DNA of 64,000 nt from Beroe forskalii (Eukaryota; Ctenophora; Nuda; Beroida; Beroidae): assembly GCA_011033025.1 (NCBI GenBank), contig WFMF01000082.1, positions 186,001 to 250,000 on the forward strand, read 5' to 3'. Below the pieces are notes generated by a model that was not told the DNA's origin, did no database searches, and saw only the letters and a program-made list of their open reading frames with translations. Shown here in pieces: positions 58,201-64,000 of this stretch. The number at the start of each line of letters is the position of its first letter. The stretch's first letter is position 1. Both the position numbers and the translations under genes were made by a program.

Positions 58201-61200
58201 TCTCTGTCATGAGATCTCACCTCATCTCCACCCCTGACTCTCTATTCATCAGATTGTGAGGTACGTGTAGGTGAGGAGTCCTCACTCCCTTCTCTGTCAT
58301 GAGATCTCACCTCATCTCCACCCCTGACTCTCAGATTGTACGTGTAGGTGAGGAGTCCCTCACTCCCTTCTCTGTCATGAGATCTCACCTCATCTCCACC
58401 CCTGACTCTCTATTCATCAGATTGTGAGGTACGTGGTGAGAGTCCCTCACTCCCTTCTCTGTCATGAGATCTCACCTCATCTCCACCCCTGACTCTCTAT
58501 TCATCAGATTGTGAGGTGAGGAGTCCCTCACTCCTTCTCTGTCATGAGATCTCACCTCATCTCCACCCCTGACTCTCTATTCATCAGATTGTGAGGTACG
58601 TGTAGGTGAGAGTCCCTCCCTTCTCTGTCATGAGATCTCCTCATCTCCACCCCTGACTCTCTATTCATCAGATTGTGGTGAGGAGTCCCTCACTCCCTTC
58701 TCTGTCATGAGATCTCACCTCATCTCCACCCCTGACTCTATTCATCAGATTGTGAGGTACGTGTAGGTGAGGAGTCCCTCACTCCCTTCTCTGTCATGAG
58801 ATCTCATCTCCACCCCTGACTCTCTCTTCATCAGATTGTGAGGTACGTGTAGGTGAGGAGTCCCTCACTCCCTTCTCTGTCATGAGATCTCACCTCATCT
58901 CCACCCCTGACTCTCTATTCATCAGATTGTGAGGTACGTGGTATGTGTAGGTGAGGAGTCCTCACTCCCTTCTCTGTCATGAGATCTCACCTCATCTCCA
59001 CCCCTGACTCTCTATTCATCAGATTGTGAGGTACGTGTAGGTGAGGAGTCCACTCCCTTCTCTGTCATGAGATCTCACCTCATCTCCACCCCTGACTCTC
59101 TATTCATCAGATTGTGTGGTCATGAGAGTCCTCACTCCCTTCTGTCATGAGATCTCACCTCATCTCCACCCCTGACTCTCTATTCATCAGATTGTGAGGT
59201 ACGTGTAGGTGAGGAGTCCCTCACTCCCTTCTCTGTCATGAGATCTCACCTCATCTCCACCCCTGACTCTCTATTCATCAGATTGTGAGGTACGTGTAGG
59301 TGAGGAGTCCTCACTCCCTTCTCTGTCATGAGATCTCACCTCATCTCCACCCCTGACTCTATTCATCAGATTGTGAGGTACGTGTAGGTGAGGAGTCCCT
59401 CACTCCCTTCTCTGTCATGAGATCTCACCTCATCTCCACCCCTGACTCTCTATTCATCAGATTGTGAGGTACGTGTAGGTGAGGAGTCCCTCACACCCTT
59501 CTCTGTCATGAGATCTCACCTCATCTCCACCCCTGACTCTATTCATCAGATTGTGAGGTACGTCAGAGTCCTCACTCCCTTCTCTGTCATGAGATCTCAC
59601 CTCATCTCCACCCCTGACTCTCTATTCATCAGATTGTGAGGTACGTGTAGGTGAGGAGTCCCTCACTCCCTTCTCTGTCATGAGATCTCACCTCATCTCC
59701 ACCCCTGACTCTCTATTCATCAGATTGTGAGGTACGTGTAGGTGAGGAGTCCCTCACTCCCTTCTCTGTCATGAGATCTCACCTCATCTCCACCCCTGAC
59801 TCTCTATTCATCAGATTGTGAGGTACGTGTAGGTGAGGAGTCCCTCACTCCCTTCTCTGTCATGAGATCTCACCTCATCTCCACCCCTGACTCTCTATTC
59901 ATCAGATTGTGAGGTACGTGTAGGTGAGGAGTCCTCACTCCCTTCTCTGTCATGAGATCTCACCTCATCTCCACCCCTGACTCTCTATTCATCAGATTGT
60001 GAGGTACGTGTAGTTGAGGAGTCCTCACTCCCTTCTCTGTCATGAGATCTCACCTCATCTCCACCCCTGACTCTCTATTCATCAGATTGTGAGGTACGTA
60101 GGTGAGGAGTTCTGTCATGAGATCTCACCTCATCTCCACCCCTGACTCTCTATTCATCAGATTGTGAGGTACGTGTAGGTGAGGAGTCCCTCACTCCCTT
60201 CTCTGTCATGAGATCTCACCTCATCTCCACCCCTGACTCTCTATTCATCAGATTGTGAGGTACGTGTAGGTGAGGAGTCCTCACTCCCTTCTCTGTCATG
60301 AGATCTCACCTCATCTCCACCCCTGACTCTCTATTCATCAGATTGTGAGGTACGTGTAGGTGAGGAGTCCCTCACTCCCTTCTCTGTCATGAGATCTCAC
60401 CTCATCTCCACCCCTGACTCTCTATTCATCAGATTGTGAGGTACGTGTAGGTGAGGAGTCCTCACTCCCTTCTCTGTCATGAGATCTCACCTCATCTCCA
60501 CCCCTGACTCTCTATTCATCAGATTGTGAGGTACGTGTAGGTGAGGAGTCCCTCACTCCCTTCTCTGTCATGAGATCTCACCTCATCTCCACCCTGACTC
60601 TCTATTCATCAGATTGTGAGGTAGGTGTAGGTGAGAGTCCCTCACTCCTTCTCTGTCATGAGATCTCACCTCATCTCCACCCCTGACTCTCTATTCATCA
60701 GATTGTGAGGTAGGTGTAGGTGAGGAGTCCTCACTCCTTCTCTGTCAGGTGTAGGTGAGATCCCTCTCACCTCATCTCCACCCCTGACTCTATTCATCAG
60801 ATTGTGAGGTACGTGTAGGTGAGGAGTCCTCACTCCTTCTCTGTCATGAGATCTCACCTCATCTCCACCCCTGACTCTCTATTCATCAGATTGTGAGGTA
60901 CGAGGAGTCCCTCACTCCCTTCTCTGTCATGAGATCTCACCTCATCTCCACCCCTGACTCTCTATTCATCAGATTGTGAGGTACGTGTAGGTGAGGAGTC
61001 CCTCACTCCCTTCTCTGTCATGAGATCTCACCTCATCTCCATCCCTGACTCTCTTGATGCTCGTGAGCTAGAAGACCCTCTTTCTCACGCCTGTTCATTG
61101 GAGGAGTTGTATGAATTGTGGAAAATGGCCGGTGGGGATGTTATGTCGGAACTTGAAAAGTGAGTGAGCACCAGCATACTAACTACTAACCACTAAAGTT

Positions 61201-63692
61201 AGTCTTGAGTAGCGGAACTTAGTAACCCTGTGCTATTTCTAAAGTATTTTATTTTTAGAAAGTTCTAGAAAGGAAATCTGGTATTTGAGTCTATTTCTGT
61301 ATTTAGGTAATTCTACCAAAATACTTAGCATCTTCGACCCACACTGGAAATAAATTCCAGTCAAATTATTTGCCACTTTAACAAAGGATCAAGCCACGAA
61401 ATCATTAACTTGTTTCCCTTACAGTCTAAATCTCGGCTGTATAATCACATTCGTCGCAATAGCTACAATAACACTTATCAGTGTATTATTGTTTGAAATC
61501 TATTGTTTCTTTCCACAGTCCTTATTCCAACTCCCCCAGGTTCGGGTTGGTGCGCGGCTCTATTCCCATCTGTGACATGCCCCTGGTAACGCTACCCTCG
61601 GGGGAGGTGGTAAAGGAGCACCATGACAACGTACTAGGGCACAGACAAACTGTCTACCCTCTCTCTCCTGCCCTCATTGTCAAGCGACTAGCTCACGTCG
61701 AGCCAGAGGTAATAATGAGCTACCTTCCAAACACAAGGAAATGTATCTTTATATCTTGTGCAATTTATACCAGAGGTAATAATGAGTTATGAGCTACCTT
61801 CCAAAGCACAAAAAATATATCTTGTGTGCTGGCGGTATACATGCAGTTTATACCAGAGGTATTGCGGATATCTCGCTGTGTGAAGAACTGCCTTACTGAC
61901 AAATTACCTACGTTAATACCAACTAATCTGGGTTTGTGTTGAGAAGCACAATTTGTAATGCAGATATCGCTGTATGAAGTACCTACTGCCTTACTGATAA
62001 CTTACGTTACTATTAGCTTACCTTCATTCTAAGTTAGAATTTCTAACTTTCCTTGCTGCTATTGTTTCACTGTTATTAATTCTTTAATTCAAATCACTTG
62101 TTAATTAGGTGCTAAAGAGAGAAAACTGACATAACACCATGACCTATTGTAATAGCAATGACTGCTCCTCGTGATGAGAGCAAGAAGTATTTGTACATGT
62201 TAGCTCTGATCTCATGACAAAAACTACACCATCGCATTATTGACTTTTCTTCTGAAATATTAAAATAAAAACGCAATGAGTGTTTTGTGTTCATATGTCA
62301 TAATGAGTTAATTTGACAGCTCACAATGATAATTACAACACTCAGGTCTACTACCCCCTGGTCCTAACTAAGACCAAGTTATCACAAGGCATGCAGGACA
62401 TGTCATCCCTTCCCATCGTCATCAAGGAACGTAACATTGAGTACCAACTCCACCGAATCAAGCTCTTCAAGGCGCTCTTGTATGTGAGTACCTGCCACGT
62501 GCTCTGTGACACGTGACGTGTTCTGTGACCTGTCCTGTGACCTGTCCTGTGTTTTAGGACACATCACGTGATATGTCACGTGACATGACGTGTGACGTGT
62601 TGTCAACTTAGCAACGTGTTTTGTGCAGCTCTTTAGTCCCTTTCATACGTGCATATTACCAACTGGATGGAAATAAGTCTGACTGTCTGACACAATTCTA
62701 ACTTTTGTTTCCAATCCTTTCAATATCTCAGAATGTACAAGCTTCATAATTCTTACATACTTCGTTGCATACTCCAGCAATGTTTAATTTAATCTGAAAG
62801 GCGATATGGTAAATGTTTTCCTGCGAGTTTTCCTGAATATTGGTAAACAAATGTCCATACCTTAGTACCAGAAATATAGGCGACAAGAAATTAAGGCGAT
62901 TTTGGAAAAATCGCCTTAATTTCTTGTCGCCTTAATATCTGGTCGTCTAAATATATGGTCGTCTTAATTTTTTAAAAGACTTCATTTTCAGTTATTTTTT
63001 CTCCACAATCGACTATTCCCAATATAGGAACACAATAAATCACTTGATAGCCAGTTATCAGTGCAATTAGCAGCAAAACCAAATTAAATGCCTATTCAAG
63101 TATTATTTTAGTGGAAATCTCATCATCATTCTAATCTTCATCTGATGTAAAGATGCCGGTATATTGACTCTAGAATGTTGATTGACCGGTTTAAAAATCT
63201 CAGGATCTGATGTAGGTACTGTATTTTGAGGACTCACTCAACAAGAAATGTTCTGTATTTTTGTTCAATTTTATAGTCATTTCATAGCCATTTCAATTAA
63301 AAAAATCGTTTATTTTCGAAAAAAAAACTTCAATTTGAACTCCAGGAAAAAATCGCCTTAATATCTTGTCGCCTAAATATCTTGCGCCTTAATTATTAGT
63401 CGCCTATATTTCTGGTACTAAGGTAGTTTTGATATGCCTTATTGTTCATTTGCCAATGATAACCGTCAATTCGCATTATCTCGCGACGAATTCCATCTAT
63501 CGGTAATTGTTCTCTACGGCAATTATATATGCAGATAATTCATGATGAACATCGGTGGTACCTGATTTGCTAAATTCGTCATCTTATTTCAGTCGTATCC
63601 AGCGTCTACAGACTTCATCATGAGGGAAGCGGAGCTGGACGTGCCTCCTTTGCTGCGTGCTTTAGTATGGTCTGCTCTTCTCAATGTCAAAG
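52245..63692 (+). CDS. TBCK: TBCK, N-terminal part (pseudokinase to start of TBC domain), continues beyond window
   Basis: Exons 52245-52432, 52703-52866, 54091-54236, 54917-55084, about 55381-55437, 60973-61159, 61519-61708, 62346-62483 and 63593-63692. Reads include NGLPITHNSIRVIGRFADL, THPNICRYLDI, HNVMLDSWSGTAKLANFGFY, CDIWSLALILLSLLKG, CSLEELYELWKMAGGDV, PIVIKERNIEYQLHRIKLF and LDVPPLLRALVWSALLNVKG, which follow human TBCK in order up to the TBC start. The kinase catalytic HRD is NRS and DFG is NFG, so it is a pseudokinase as in other TBCKs. The start ATG at 52245 (MPPHDLEG) matches the human start by length. The join between 55084 and 55381 is out of phase, so a small exon is missed there. 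Intron 5 holds a 5.4-kb minisatellite and intron 8 a MITE. Confidence 0.9.
55580..61047 (+). repeat. 91-bp minisatellite, about 60 copies, carrying the TBCK exon 6 acceptor
   Basis: The unit runs ATTGTGAGGTACGTGTAGGT, GAGGAGTCCCTCACTCCC, TTCTCTGTCATGAGATCTCA, CCTCATCTCCACCCCTGACT, CTCTATTCATCAG. The last copy is the real exon 6 start: TTCATCAG/ATTGTGAGG is the acceptor in phase with exon 5, and the unit body codes EESLTPFSVMRSHLIS before diverging to PDSLDARELEDP. So every copy repeats the acceptor and the first 75 bases or so of the exon. The unit length is not a multiple of three, and upstream copies would frameshift or stop. Copies differ mostly by small deletions. Confidence 0.95.
61700..61870 (+). 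repeat. Two to three copies of the TBCK exon 7 donor region
   Basis: The exon end CCAGAG/GTAATAATGAG and the next 60-70 bases (CTACCTTCCAAACACAAGGA, ATATCTTGTG) recur from 61770, and CCAGAGGTATTGCGG begins a third partial copy near 61853. All keep a donor-like GAGGTA. Confidence 0.8.
62484..62610 (+). repeat. Low-complexity CACGTG/GTGAC tract at the start of TBCK intron 8
   Basis: Right after the exon 8 donor, GTGACACGTGACGTG and TGTGACCTGTCCTG repeat irregularly, with several TCACGTGA palindromes, which are also E-box-like sites. A pair of the same TCACGTGA sites lies in an exon of the Met/Pro-rich gene near 43140. Confidence 0.7.
62868..63425. mobile_element. MITE of 558 bp with perfect 27-bp inverted ends, in TBCK intron 8
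   Basis: The ends read TACCTTAGTACCAGAAATAT followed by AGGCGAC, and the exact inverse on the right. If the outer TA is the target duplication, the element begins CCTTAGTACC and fits a Tc1/mariner-type MITE. Inner subterminal copies of TCGCCTTAATNTCTTGTCGCC make further hairpins. No coding capacity. Confidence 0.85.
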
Positions 63693-64000
63693 GTAATTTA
63701 TACCATTGTGCACTGCCAATGGAATGGCCATGGTTTATGTACATAGACACAATGTGTAAACTGTAACGGTGGGACAAAAAGTACAGGTAGAGCTAAACTA
63801 CTAGCAAAACTTTTAGCAAATTTCCGTGCAGATTTTCATTGAAGTCACTTACTAAATTGCGCGGCGCCGGCCGCGCGCGCATGCAGCTCAGATCGAGCGT
63901 GCGCACGTCGGTTCCGCAATTTGCAGCTGCGTGCTCGGTTGTTGTGTGTTCCCTAGCATTCCTCTACACTATAACAATGATTTCTATGTGGCCTCATGGG
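63693..64000 (+). other. TBCK intron 9, cut by window edge
   Basis: The GTAATT donor follows exon 9 at 63692. A CG-rich palindromic stretch (GCGCGGCGCCGGCCGCGCGC) lies at about 63859-63880. No exon is seen. Confidence 0.6.

Noticed and set aside
55580-61047. CRISPR-like array
   Set aside because: Units are contiguous and identical throughout, with no variable spacers, and the genome is eukaryotic.

Overview
This is nuclear DNA of an animal. Genes are split by spliceosomal introns with GT/GC donors, AG acceptors and consistent phases. The recognisable proteins are metazoan: a SIX-class homeobox protein, STRAP, TBCK, FKBP6/Shutdown and AP180/CALM. Diverged tRNA-derived SINEs, MITEs and minisatellites fill the space between and inside genes. 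The phylum cannot be fixed from the window; an invertebrate is likely.

Layout from left to right. Bases 1-1318 hold the 3' exons of a TBCK gene (+), which end inside a 42-bp minisatellite. A single-exon SIX homeobox gene (-) lies at 2864-4183 with a TATA box. Bases 4.5-13.1 kb are repeats: a hairpin element, a GGCC-rich foldback, and a 6.3-kb block with inverted ends that holds a 22-bp satellite and a nested Harbinger-like element. A 56-aa membrane protein gene (-) follows at 13.6-15.6 kb, then an SDR oxidoreductase (-) at 17.9-18.6 kb. STRAP (-, 7 exons) spans 19.5-25.5 kb and carries a SINE and an opposite-strand Cys-rich exon pair in its introns. A 7-exon + gene at 29.2-32.8 kb joins UBA-like helices to a PF10237-type methyltransferase. 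A 9-exon Met/Pro-rich + gene spans 34.5-43.5 kb. Its large intron hosts a small TATA-driven secreted protein on the - strand that looks like a four-helix cytokine but is broken by a frame change. FKBP6/Shutdown (+, 8 exons) is at 44.7-47.8 kb, an intact intronless AP180/CALM gene at 49.3-51.1 kb, and the 5' half of a TBCK gene (+) runs from 52.2 kb off the right end.

The most striking pattern is not a gene. In at least eight places, and probably ten, a tandem repeat begins exactly on a gene-structure boundary and its unit contains that boundary: the TBCK stop codon, the Met/Pro-rich gene's start codon, two FKBP6 splice donors, a TBCK donor, and acceptors in STRAP (two), the Met/Pro-rich gene and TBCK (about 60 copies of a 91-bp unit). 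The methyltransferase gene may add another. I know of no standard description of such boundary-anchored minisatellites.

Splice models were built by eye from consensus sites, phase and remembered family alignments. No search was run. Left-edge TBCK codes only for the C-terminal half and right-edge TBCK only for the N-terminal half, so the window may lie between tandem copies or contain an assembly or genomic rearrangement.
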